A stretch of DNA of 9,646 nt from assembly GCA_019242135.1 (NCBI GenBank), contig JAFAWC010000102.1, positions 1 to 9,646 of the forward strand, given 5' to 3'. Positions 1 to 7,111 of this stretch are shown piece after piece. Numbering within the stretch: position 1 is the first letter of the stretch; each line of letters begins with the position of its first letter. Under the pieces are notes generated by a model that saw only the letters and a program-made list of their open reading frames with translations, had not been told where the DNA came from and searched no databases. The position numbers and the translations under genes are program-made. This stretch comes from Mycobacteriaceae bacterium (GTDB lineage Bacteria > Actinomycetota > Actinomycetes > Mycobacteriales > Mycobacteriaceae).

Positions 1-1278
1 GAAGTGCTGGCCAACCGCCCGCAGCGCGACGTCGACGTGATCGTGGTGACCGACGGGCAGCGCATCCTCGGCTTGGGCGATCAGGGTATCGGCGGGATGG
101 GCCTCCCGATCGGCAAGCTGTCGCTGTACACCCTCATCGGCGGCATCGATCCGGGCCGCACGCTTCCGATCGTGCTCGACGTGGGCACCGACAACGTCGA
201 GCTCCTCGACGACCCCCAGTACCTCGGGTGGCGCCACCGGAGGATCGGCGACGACGATTATTACGCGTTCATCGACGAATTCGTCACCAGTGTCCACGTA
301 GAACTCCCCGATGTGCTGTTGCAATGGGAGGACTTCGCCACCGCACACGCGCTGCCGATCCTCGAGCGCTACCGCGACAAGCTGCTCACATTCAACGACG
401 ACATCCAGGGCACCGCTGCGGTCACCCTCGGCGCGCTGCACGGCGCCGCGAAGGTGGCGGGCCGGCCGTTGTCGCAGCAGCAGGTCGTGATGCTCGGCGC
501 GGGCTCGGCCGGGATCGGTGTCCTGGACATGGTCCGCCGCGCGATGGTGTCGGAGGGGCTGTCGGAGAAGGACGCGTCGGCGCGGATCTGGGTCGTCGAC
601 ATCCTGGGTCTACTCACCGACGACCGTACAGACCTGTCAGCGGGACAGCTGGCGTTCGCCCAGCCGGCCGATCGCGTCGCGGGCTGGGGCCTGTCTCGGC
701 CCGCCCAGCTGGCCGACGTGGTCCACAACGTCGATGTCGGGGTCCTGCTCGGGCTGTCCACCGCGGCCGGTGCGTTCACCGAAGACATCGTGCGCGAACT
801 CGCCGCCAAGACCGAGCGGCCGATCATCTTCCCGCTGTCCAACCCGACCAGCCGCGCCGAGGCGCATCCCGCCGAATTGGACGCATGGACCGCCGGGCGC
901 GCACTGATCGCGACGGGCTCACCGTTCGCGCCGCTGCGGCGCGACGGCGCGGAAAGGCCTATTGCGCAGTGCAACAACGTTTACATCTTCCCTGCCATGG
1001 GGTTGGCCGTGACCGCGGCGCAGGCCACTCGGGTCACCGACGACATGATGCGAGTCGCGGCCGCAACCCTCGGTGAGGTCTCGCCTGCGCTCGCTGACCC
1101 GGACCAGCCGCTGCTGCCCTCGTGGTCGGACGCGCCAGACGTCGCCGTCCACATCGCCCACGCCGTCGGCGTCCAAGCCATCGTCGAGGGCGTCGCCCCG
1201 AAACGAAGCCACGAAGAACTGCGCGAGCGTATCGCGACCGTGCGCTGGTTCCCCGAGTACCCCGAAGTGCCGGCTTGA
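1..1278 (+). CDS. NAD-type malic enzyme (malate dehydrogenase, oxaloacetate-decarboxylating), 5' end missing
   Basis: This cytosolic enzyme oxidatively decarboxylates L-malate to pyruvate and CO2 while reducing NAD(P)+. The window opens in frame inside the gene, so about 425 C-terminal residues are present. The N-terminal roughly 120 residues, including the usual YTPTVG segment with the catalytic Tyr, lie outside. Numbering from the first in-window codon, the visible motifs are GLGDQGIGGMG with the following catalytic Lys (about 27-39), the metal-binding EDF (110-112), FNDDIQGTA (131-139, with catalytic and metal-binding Asp), the Rossmann dinucleotide loop GAGSAG (166-171), IFPLSNPTSRAEA, and a C-terminal NNVYIFPAMGL. 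Family residue roles come from the human NAD-malic enzyme. The Asn normally five residues after the EDF Asp is His116 here. Stop is TGA at 1276-1278; fumC starts 49 nt later, suggesting an operon. Cofactor preference (NAD versus NADP) cannot be settled from this fragment. Confidence 0.95.
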   Translation, partial: EVLANRPQRDVDVIVVTDGQRILGLGDQGIGGMGLPIGKLSLYTLIGGIDPGRTLPIVLDVGTDNVELLDDPQYLGWRHRRIGDDDYYAFIDEFVTSVHVELPDVLLQWEDFATAHALPILERYRDKLLTFNDDIQGTAAVTLGALHGAAKVAGRPLSQQQVVMLGAGSAGIGVLDMVRRAMVSEGLSEKDASARIWVVDILGLLTDDRTDLSAGQLAFAQPADRVAGWGLSRPAQLADVVHNVDVGVLLGLSTAAGAFTEDIVRELAAKTERPIIFPLSNPTSRAEAHPAELDAWTAGRALIATGSPFAPLRRDGAERPIAQCNNVYIFPAMGLAVTAAQATRVTDDMMRVAAATLGEVSPALADPDQPLLPSWSDAPDVAVHIAHAVGVQAIVEGVAPKRSHEELRERIATVRWFPEYPEVPA

Positions 1279-1316
1279 GAGGCTTGTTCAGGGGCTTTCG
1301 AACGAATGTCGCCGAC

Positions 1317-1322
1317 AGGAGG
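1317..1322 (+). promoter_or_regulatory. Ribosome binding site of the fumarase gene
   Basis: A perfect AGGAGG lies 5 nt before the ATG at 1328. It decides the start of the fumarase: the frame is open back to about 1073, but that upstream extension lies inside the malic enzyme gene and has no comparable site. Confidence 0.8.
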
Positions 1323-1327
1323 TCTGC

Positions 1328-2788
1328 ATGCCCGACCAGTCCGACAACCCGCCTTCCGACCTGGACCGGCCGATCGGAATCGACGCACACGGAACACGAA
1401 CAGAGTTCGACAGTCTGGGAACCGTCGACGTGCCGGCCGACCGTTATTGGGGCGCGCAGACACAGCGGTCGTTGCAGCATTTCTCCATCGGCGACGACCA
1501 CATGCCGATCGAGGTGTACCGGGCCTACGGCCTGATCAAAAAGGCCTGCGCGCTGGTGAACGAGCGTGCCGGGCGCCTGGAGCCGTGGCGCGCCAGGGTC
1601 ATCGTGGCGGCCGCCGAGGAAGCCATCGCCGGCAAGCTCGACGATCAGTTCCCGCTGTATGTGTGGCAGACCGGTTCGGGCACGCAAAGCAACATGAATG
1701 TCAACGAGGTGCTGTCCAACCGGGCGATCCAGCTCCTCGGCGGCGAGCTGGGCAGTCAGAATCCGGTGGGCCCGAACGACCACGTCAACATGGGCCAGAG
1801 CAGCAACGACACCTTTCCGACCGCTATGCACATCGCCACCCTCACCGAGATCGACGAACGCCTCGTCCCGCGGGTGACAGCGCTGCGCGACGAGATCGCC
1901 GCCAAGTCCGCTCAATGGATGGAGGTGGTCAAGATCGGCCGCACACACTTGGAAGACGCGGTGCCACTGTCCGTCGGGCAGGAATGGTCGGGCTGGGCGG
2001 CGCAACTGGACGCGTGCCTGCAGGAAATCGACCACACCCGAAACGGCTTGCTGGAGTTGGCGATCGGTGGAACCGCGGTGGGAACAGGCCTGAACGCGCC
2101 GCACGGGTTCAGCCGCGACATGGCCGCCGCCCTGGCCGAACTCACCGGCAAGTCCTATGTCACCGCGCCCAACAAGTTCGCCGCGCTAGGGTCGCTCGAC
2201 CCGATGGTGCGTGCGCACGCCGCGCTGCGCGGCTTGGCGGTCGCGCTCATGAAGATCGCCAACGACATGCGGTGGCTGGCGTCCGGACCGCGGTGCGGGC
2301 TCGGCGAACTGATATTGCCGTCGAACGAGCCCGGTTCCTCGATCATGCCGGGCAAGGTCAACCCGACACAGTGTGAAGCTTTGGTGATGATCACCATCCA
2401 GGTGATCGGCAATGACACGGCAGTCGCGCTGGCGGGGTCGCAAGGCAACTTCGAACTCAACGCCATGCGTCCGGTCATCATCACCAACGTTCTGCACTCG
2501 GCGCGCATCCTCGGTGACGGCTGCGAGAAGTTCCTCGAGTACTCGGTCAAGGGCACGTCGCTGAACACCGAACGCATAAACCGCTACGTCGAGAACAGCG
2601 CGATGCTCGTGACAGCGCTCAGCCCGGTGATCGGCTACCAGAATGCCGCGCACATCGCCGAAAACGCCGTCGCCAACAACACCACACTGCGCGAGGCGGC
2701 GCTGGTCTCCGGCAAGGTCACTGCCGAACAATTCGACTCAGTCGTCAAGCCGCTCAACATGATCGGCGATGGAGTCGCGGGCGCATAA
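1328..2788 (+). CDS. fumC: Class II fumarate hydratase (fumarase C)
   Basis: This iron-independent TCA-cycle fumarase interconverts fumarate and L-malate and normally works as a cytosolic homotetramer. The 486 residues match the usual 460-490. Motifs in order: RYWGAQTQRS (39-48), TGSGTQSNMN (115-124), DHVNMGQSSNDTFPTA (151-166), GRTHLEDA (204-211, with the active-site His207), GGTAVGTGLN (247-256), TAPNKF (279-284) and the superfamily signature GSSIMPGKVNPTQCEA (336-351) with the catalytic Ser loop. All expected catalytic residues are present, so it should be active. The RASGPRCG-type stretch (WLASGPRCGLGE, 316-327) and the TQCEA ending resemble E. coli FumC as remembered. The housekeeping mycobacterial fumarase (Rv1098c type), as I recall it, has VLPEA and GSGPLTG there. 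It sits between malic enzyme and a ThrE-like gene and its stop overlaps the next ATG by one base (TAATG). A function feeding malate to the upstream enzyme is inferred from context. Confidence 0.96.
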   Translation: MPDQSDNPPSDLDRPIGIDAHGTRTEFDSLGTVDVPADRYWGAQTQRSLQHFSIGDDHMPIEVYRAYGLIKKACALVNERAGRLEPWRARVIVAAAEEAIAGKLDDQFPLYVWQTGSGTQSNMNVNEVLSNRAIQLLGGELGSQNPVGPNDHVNMGQSSNDTFPTAMHIATLTEIDERLVPRVTALRDEIAAKSAQWMEVVKIGRTHLEDAVPLSVGQEWSGWAAQLDACLQEIDHTRNGLLELAIGGTAVGTGLNAPHGFSRDMAAALAELTGKSYVTAPNKFAALGSLDPMVRAHAALRGLAVALMKIANDMRWLASGPRCGLGELILPSNEPGSSIMPGKVNPTQCEALVMITIQVIGNDTAVALAGSQGNFELNAMRPVIITNVLHSARILGDGCEKFLEYSVKGTSLNTERINRYVENSAMLVTALSPVIGYQNAAHIAENAVANNTTLREAALVSGKVTAEQFDSVVKPLNMIGDGVAGA

Positions 2789-4032
2789 TGGCCGAAGCTG
2801 ATGATGACCTCGATACGGTGCTCGACGCGGCGGTGCTGCTTCATGAGAACGGTCAGTCAACAGACATGACCCTGATCGCCGCGGATCGGCTCAACCGCGG
2901 CCTCGGCGTCAGCTGCACACTCATCCCGTCGTGGGCATCGATGCTGGCGATCGGACCGGGGTCGCCGGCGAGGGTCAGCGCCACCAGTCCGGTGGGGGTG
3001 AACATGCGGCGGGTGTCGGTCGCGATGCGTGCGATCGACCGTGCCGAAGACGGTCCGCTGGACCCCGGGATGGTTCGGCACGCGCTGGCCTCGGCGGCCG
3101 CGCAGGGCAGTTCATCGTTCGTCGTGTTCACGATCGCGTGTGCCACGGGCGCTGCTGCGCTGTCAGTAGTGTTCGGCGCCAACGATGTCCGCACCATTGC
3201 ACTCGCTGCGGGCAGCGCCGCGGTCGGCGGCGTCGCGCGCCGCGGGCTTGGCAGGATCGGAATCGGCGCACTGGCACAGGTTTTCACGGCGGCTGTGGTG
3301 GCCGGGTTGGGCGGGGTGATCGCGATCACGCTCGGGCTCGGTGCAACGGCAGGAGTCGCTGCGGTCTGCCCGGCGATGGTTCTGGTGCCCGGACCGCACA
3401 TCCTCAATGGCGCGATGGACCTGCTGGCATCTCGAGTCGTGCTGGGAATGGCCCGCCTCGGCTATTCCACGCTGGTGCTCGCGGCGATCGCGGCAGGCCT
3501 GATCCTCGGACTGGGTCTGGGCGATCAAACGCTGGCACTGTCCTCGGCCGATGTTCACGTCTTTTGGTACGCCGACGTGCCGGCCGCGGGCGTCGCGGCC
3601 GCGTCCTACCCCGTCTACTTCTCCGCGCCCTACCGGATCATCGGCTGGCCCATCGCTGCGGGCATGGTCGCGCATGCCGCGCACTGGTGGTTGATAACCG
3701 TCGTGCACGCCAGCCTGGCCACCGCGGCCGCGGTGTCGTGTTTGGTGGTGGGGACCGCGCTGGCTCCGATCGCGCATCGACTTCGCATCCCGTTCGCCGC
3801 CATCGGTTTTGCGGCCGTCGTGTCGCTGGTGCCGGGCATGTACGTGTTCCGGGCGCTGGCCGCGCTGGTTCGGCTGACCAGCGATGCGTCGCCCGCGCTG
3901 GTCACCGCCGCGGCGTCCAACGGGGCTATCGCCGCACTAGTGGTGTCCGGCATGGCGATCGGCCTTGCCGTCCCGAACCACATCCGCAATTCGATTGTGG
4001 CGGCGCGTGAACGGCGGCTTGATGTTCGGTAA
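2788..4032 (+). CDS. ThrE-type threonine/serine exporter family membrane protein
   Basis: This is a polytopic inner-membrane protein of the ThrE family, whose characterised Corynebacterium member exports threonine and serine using the membrane potential. The 414 residues begin with a soluble region (about 1-107) that has the family pattern of a short helical repeat ending in NMRRV (72-76). About ten hydrophobic segments follow from about 109 to 397. The family signature PGPHILNGAMDLL (201-213), matching the P-x-x-x-x-x-NG-x-x-D loop of PF06738, and a second-half motif VSLVPGMYVFRAL (345-357), typical of the ThrE_2/DUF3815 half, show both halves are fused as in ThrE. Both halves look intact. 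Start is ATG at 2788, overlapping the fumarase stop by 1 nt; the GGAG at 2771-2774 is too far away to be a strong site, so translational coupling is likely. The substrate is not shown by sequence; next to malic enzyme and fumarase a different metabolite is possible. Confidence 0.85.
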   Translation: MAEADDDLDTVLDAAVLLHENGQSTDMTLIAADRLNRGLGVSCTLIPSWASMLAIGPGSPARVSATSPVGVNMRRVSVAMRAIDRAEDGPLDPGMVRHALASAAAQGSSSFVVFTIACATGAAALSVVFGANDVRTIALAAGSAAVGGVARRGLGRIGIGALAQVFTAAVVAGLGGVIAITLGLGATAGVAAVCPAMVLVPGPHILNGAMDLLASRVVLGMARLGYSTLVLAAIAAGLILGLGLGDQTLALSSADVHVFWYADVPAAGVAAASYPVYFSAPYRIIGWPIAAGMVAHAAHWWLITVVHASLATAAAVSCLVVGTALAPIAHRLRIPFAAIGFAAVVSLVPGMYVFRALAALVRLTSDASPALVTAAASNGAIAALVVSGMAIGLAVPNHIRNSIVAARERRLDVR

Positions 4033-5569
4033 GCCGCACGTGCGCAAGGCTATTGCCGTTGGATTTGTGTTGCTTGTGTTCGCCGCGGCGTCCTCGCGCA
4101 GCGGTGCAGCCCACACGGTGAGCGTCAGCGCGCAGGCTCCGGCGGCGCCTGAGGCAGCTGCCGCACCTGACTTCGCGACGGTCTCCAGGCTGATGAACGA
4201 TGCGATCGCGGCCGATAAGCTGCCAGGTGGCCTGGTTGTGATCGGTCACGGTGGCAAGGTCGTCTTCCACCAGGCCTACGGCTTGCGCAAGCTTGCCGGC
4301 GAACCGGCGCTCGATGGATCGCCTGGACCTGCGGAGCCGATGACCGAGGACACGATCTTTGACATGTCGTCATTGACGAAGTGCCTTGCAACAGCGACGG
4401 CGGTCGCGCAGCTTTACGAACAAGGCAAGGTTTCTTTCGACGATCCCGTGCAAACGTATTTGCCCGGCTTCAACCCGGGGAACGACCCGCAGCGGGCAAA
4501 GGTGACGGTCCGCATGTTGCTAACGCACACTTCAGGCGAACCGGGAGACGTCAACCTCGCAGATCCCTGGGGGCTGGACGGAGCCGATGAATCAGAGGGC
4601 ATTCGTCGCGCGCTCACCACACCGCTGCAGGGGGGCCCCGGTGCGGTTTTCCGGTACTCCGACATCAACTTCATCGTGCTTGGCGCGCTGATCGAGAAAA
4701 TCACGGGCGAGACAGAAGACGTTTACGTTCAGCACAACGTCTTTGCGCCGCTGGGCATGGACGAAACCCGCTATCTTCCAGTAGCCAAGGCGTGTGGTGC
4801 CTACACGATCAGAGGGTCAGCGATAGCGTGGACCCCGCCGCCGCGAGCGAGCCGGCCGGACGATTGTCCTGAAGGCACCTGGAGCACCGACCTGTTGTCG
4901 CGCATCGCACCAACAGCACATGACGACGAAAGCAGGGCCGACCCCGGCAGGAATCCCGATTATTCGTTCCTGCTTCGGGGCACTGTGGAGGACCCGACGG
5001 CGCGCCGCATGGGCGGCGTGGCCGGGCACGCCGGTCTGTTCTCGACAGGTCTTGACATCAGCGTCTATGCGCAGGCCCTTCTCGATCGGCTCGCGGGGCG
5101 CCCGAGTGTGTTTCCGCTCACGCAAGCGACTCTGGAGTTGATGACGACGCCAGAGCAACCCGGACATACCGCTGCCCAAGTCGAAGCAGCCAACGATGCC
5201 GCCCGCGACGCGATCGTGAAGACACCAAGAACGGCAGACCCGCTGCTCGCGCCGAGGTATCCGGCGATCCCGGGACTCAACCTGCGCGGTTTTGGCTGGG
5301 ATATCGATACGGCCTTTTCCAAGCCGCGAGGCGTGATCTTTCCCGTCGGCAGCTTCGGCCACACCGGCTTTACCGGAACCGCACTTTGGATGGACCCGGG
5401 CTCAGACACCTATGTCATCGTGCTCACGAACTCAATCCACGTGCCAGGCAGTCCACCGATGTCGGATCTGGAAGGTGACGTGGCTACGGCTACAGCCCAA
5501 GCGCTGCATCTTCACGGCGATGCGTCAACGGCCACGACTTCGACACCTGCTCGACCGGCTGGCTCTTGA
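4022..5569 (+). CDS. Exported serine hydrolase, beta-lactamase/PBP (class C) fold
   Basis: This 515-residue protein belongs to the serine beta-lactamase-like family (PF00144), which includes esterases, D-aminopeptidases and PBP-like enzymes. The N-terminus is a signal peptide: Lys/Arg-containing start, hydrophobic core at about 10-22 and an Ala-rich stretch to about residue 30, so it acts outside the cytoplasmic membrane. A short Ala/Pro linker (about 33-50) precedes the catalytic domain. The active-site triad is visible: SLTK (117-120) is SxxK with the nucleophile Ser117, YSD (212-214) replaces the usual YxN, and HTG (447-449) replaces KTG, as in esterase-like members. GGVAGHAGLFSTGLD (331-345) is typical of this group. 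The residues at about 252-330 form an insertion-like segment. ATG 4022 is preferred over ATG 3965 because the extra 19 residues would precede and spoil the signal peptide. It overlaps the exporter stop by 11 nt. The substrate is unknown; true beta-lactamase activity is unlikely. Confidence 0.85.
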   Translation: MFGKPHVRKAIAVGFVLLVFAAASSRSGAAHTVSVSAQAPAAPEAAAAPDFATVSRLMNDAIAADKLPGGLVVIGHGGKVVFHQAYGLRKLAGEPALDGSPGPAEPMTEDTIFDMSSLTKCLATATAVAQLYEQGKVSFDDPVQTYLPGFNPGNDPQRAKVTVRMLLTHTSGEPGDVNLADPWGLDGADESEGIRRALTTPLQGGPGAVFRYSDINFIVLGALIEKITGETEDVYVQHNVFAPLGMDETRYLPVAKACGAYTIRGSAIAWTPPPRASRPDDCPEGTWSTDLLSRIAPTAHDDESRADPGRNPDYSFLLRGTVEDPTARRMGGVAGHAGLFSTGLDISVYAQALLDRLAGRPSVFPLTQATLELMTTPEQPGHTAAQVEAANDAARDAIVKTPRTADPLLAPRYPAIPGLNLRGFGWDIDTAFSKPRGVIFPVGSFGHTGFTGTALWMDPGSDTYVIVLTNSIHVPGSPPMSDLEGDVATATAQALHLHGDASTATTSTPARPAGS

Positions 5570-5590
5570 CCGAAGAGCGCAATTTAAATT
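5566..5590 (+). promoter_or_regulatory. Possible promoter of the membrane-anchored Hsp70-like gene
   Basis: TAAATT at 5585-5590 fits the actinobacterial -10 pattern TAnnnT and lies in the only AT-rich stretch upstream of the next gene. A TTGACC at 5566-5571 resembles a -35 box but is only 13 nt away, which is short. If used, it implies a leader of about 165 nt before the GTG at 5761. Weak evidence based on base composition and pattern only. Confidence 0.25.
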
Positions 5591-5760
5591 CATTCGAAGA
5601 TTAGGGCGCGACGGCGCCGAAATCGGGCGCTCTGAGCCCTTCCCGCCACGTCGCGATAGGCGCATTCTTGGAGTATCGGTCCGAGACGCCGCACGACATG
5701 TTCGGTCGACGCATCGGCCGAGGTCCCGAGTGCGTTTTGGTGAATGACTGCGGAGGGGCG
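5570..5760. other. Intergenic gap with AT-rich patch and small hairpins
   Basis: No credible gene is seen in these 191 nt. The gap starts with an AT-rich island (palindrome AATTTAAATT at 5581-5590) in otherwise GC-rich DNA. A 5-bp stem GGCGC-GACG-GCGCC lies at 5605-5618. A 7-bp pair AGAGCGC (5574-5580) and GCGCTCT (5627-5633) encloses the island and the stem. There is no T-tract after either stem, so a Rho-independent terminator is not supported. The gap separates the four-gene cluster from the next unit. Confidence 0.5.
5752..5756 (+). promoter_or_regulatory. Ribosome binding site deciding the GTG 5761 start
   Basis: GGAGG (within GGAGGGG) lies 4 nt before GTG 5761. The longer in-frame candidates, TTG 5668 and GTG 5740, have no comparable site. 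Confidence 0.6.
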
Positions 5761-7074
5761 GTGGAGATCGTACTGGGTGTCTCGACGACACCTACCACGG
5801 TCCGCATGGTGCTGGTCGAAGGGGAAATGGCCGACGGAGTCATCGTCGACCACGACGTCTTCGACATCACATCCACGGATGGCGCACCAACCTCGAGCGC
5901 ACCCAAACAAGTCATCAACGCGGTGCTCGGTACACAGGAGGCCGCGATCGCGGGTGGCCACCACCTGGTCGCGACCGGCGTGACGTCGTGTGATCAGGCT
6001 GAGGCGTCCGCGCTGCGAGAAGCTCTATCAGTCAGCGGCATCGACGACGTGATGCTGTTTCCAGAGCTGCACGCGGCGGGTGCGCTCGCGCAGACCATTG
6101 GCCGAGCGGTCGAATACGATGCGACCGCGCTGATGTTCATCCAGCGCGAGACCGCAACGCTGTCGGTTGTCCGCACCATCGACGGCGCCACAACGTTTGC
6201 GGTCACCCGCGGTCTGAAGGGCGCCGATGCCATGGCGGTGCTGACCGAAATGGTCACCGGGCTGAAAACGCACGAGCCGCGCCCGGACGGCATGTTCGTC
6301 GTTGGATCAGGCGGCGTGGATGCGACGGCGGTGAAGTCGAATCTGGAGAACCTCGTCTCGATGCCGGTTCGCGCGCCTGACGAACCTGAACTCGCCCTGG
6401 CCCGCGCAGCGGCGCTGGCCGCAGCGAACGCCCCCCGCGTCGACGCATCGACGGTCGGGCTGGCTTATTCGCAACAACCTGACGAGGCGGCGACCGGAAC
6501 CGGCGTACTCAACGGAGCCAAAGACACTTTCGACGACGAAGAGAACCGCAAGCCGTTTCTGCTCGCGGGCAGCGCGCTGGCAACAATGTTCGCTGTGGGC
6601 GTGGTGGCATTGGTGGTTTCGCTCGCGGTCCACATCCAGCCGGCGGCCGATCAGCGCACCGCGCCGGCGCCGAGCGCGATGCATCCGGGCGCGGTCGTGC
6701 CGGTGCCGCCGAAAGTACAGAATGTGCAGCCCAAAGACTCCGGGGCCGCCCCGCAGACCGTCGTACCCGCGCCGGCGCCGCCGGTCGCCTCCGCGCCGAT
6801 TCCTTCGCAGCCTGCTGCGCCTGCATTGCAAGAGGTTGCGCCCGCACCGGCAGCGCCCGTGCCCGCGGCGGCCGGTCCGCCGGCGCCAGCCGCTCCGGTG
6901 GGGACACCACCGGCGATATTGCCGGCACCGGTTATCCAGTTGCCGGTGCCGGGGTTGCCGCCGATTCTGCTGACGCCCGGGTACAGCCCGCCGGCGGTGA
7001 CACCGCCGTGGTATCCGGTTCCTCCGCAGCCACAATGGCGACAGCCTTGGCATGGACGCCATGGCGGCGAATAG
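5761..7074 (+). CDS. Membrane-anchored protein with degenerate Hsp70/actin-like (ASKHA) domain and Pro/Ala-rich tail
   Basis: The protein has 437 residues. Residues 1-225 resemble the mycobacterial family I know as DUF7159, and in them the order of ASKHA (Hsp70/actin) motifs can be read: LGVSTTPTTVRMVLVEG (5-21, phosphate-1 position), a connect-like GIDDVMLFPELHAAGALA (93-110), ATALMFIQRETATLSVV (121-137, phosphate-2 position but without the DxGGGT glycines) and GMFVVGSGGVDATAV (177-191, adenosine loop), followed by APDEPELALARAAALAA (205-221), which matches the NPDEAVAxGAA segment of Hsp70. ATP binding may be lost, because the phosphate-2 glycines are missing. One transmembrane helix spans about 265-291. 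The region 293-425 is Pro/Ala/Val-rich, probably outside the membrane or in the wall. Start: GTG 5761 with GGAGG at 5752-5756; the frame is open back to a TTG at 5668, but family members begin with this V/M-x-IVLGVS sequence. No function is established. Confidence 0.75.
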   Translation: MEIVLGVSTTPTTVRMVLVEGEMADGVIVDHDVFDITSTDGAPTSSAPKQVINAVLGTQEAAIAGGHHLVATGVTSCDQAEASALREALSVSGIDDVMLFPELHAAGALAQTIGRAVEYDATALMFIQRETATLSVVRTIDGATTFAVTRGLKGADAMAVLTEMVTGLKTHEPRPDGMFVVGSGGVDATAVKSNLENLVSMPVRAPDEPELALARAAALAAANAPRVDASTVGLAYSQQPDEAATGTGVLNGAKDTFDDEENRKPFLLAGSALATMFAVGVVALVVSLAVHIQPAADQRTAPAPSAMHPGAVVPVPPKVQNVQPKDSGAAPQTVVPAPAPPVASAPIPSQPAAPALQEVAPAPAAPVPAAAGPPAPAAPVGTPPAILPAPVIQLPVPGLPPILLTPGYSPPAVTPPWYPVPPQPQWRQPWHGRHGGE

Positions 7075-7097
7075 TTGGCGCAGGCATTTTCGGTACC

Positions 7098-7106
7098 GGA
7101 GAGGAG
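7098..7106 (+). promoter_or_regulatory. Ribosome binding site of the DUF2934-like gene
   Basis: The purine run GGAGAGGAG ends 5 nt before ATG 7112 and selects this start over the in-frame ATG at 7052, which lies inside the preceding gene. Confidence 0.65.
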
Positions 7107-7111
7107 ACGCG

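Noticed and set aside
1034..2104. Long minus-strand open frame of 356 codons opposite the malic enzyme and fumarase genes
   Set aside because: It is Arg/Gly-rich with no family pattern, and is the antisense shadow of two clearly conserved genes in high-GC DNA.
3965..4021. Upstream ATG start for the serine hydrolase
   Set aside because: The 19 extra residues would overlap the exporter gene by 68 nt and sit in front of a clear signal peptide that starts at ATG 4022.
5605..5618. GGCGC-GACG-GCGCC hairpin as terminator of the four-gene cluster
   Set aside because: The stem is short and there is no following T-run.
5668..5760. TTG start giving a longer Hsp70-like membrane protein
   Set aside because: The extra residues do not look like the family N-terminus and there is no ribosome binding site; GTG 5761 has GGAGG just upstream.
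6640..7030. Possible tandem DNA repeat in the Pro/Ala region
   Set aside because: Runs of CCGGCGCCG-like codons recur but without a fixed period, so this is low-complexity coding sequence and not a true repeat array.
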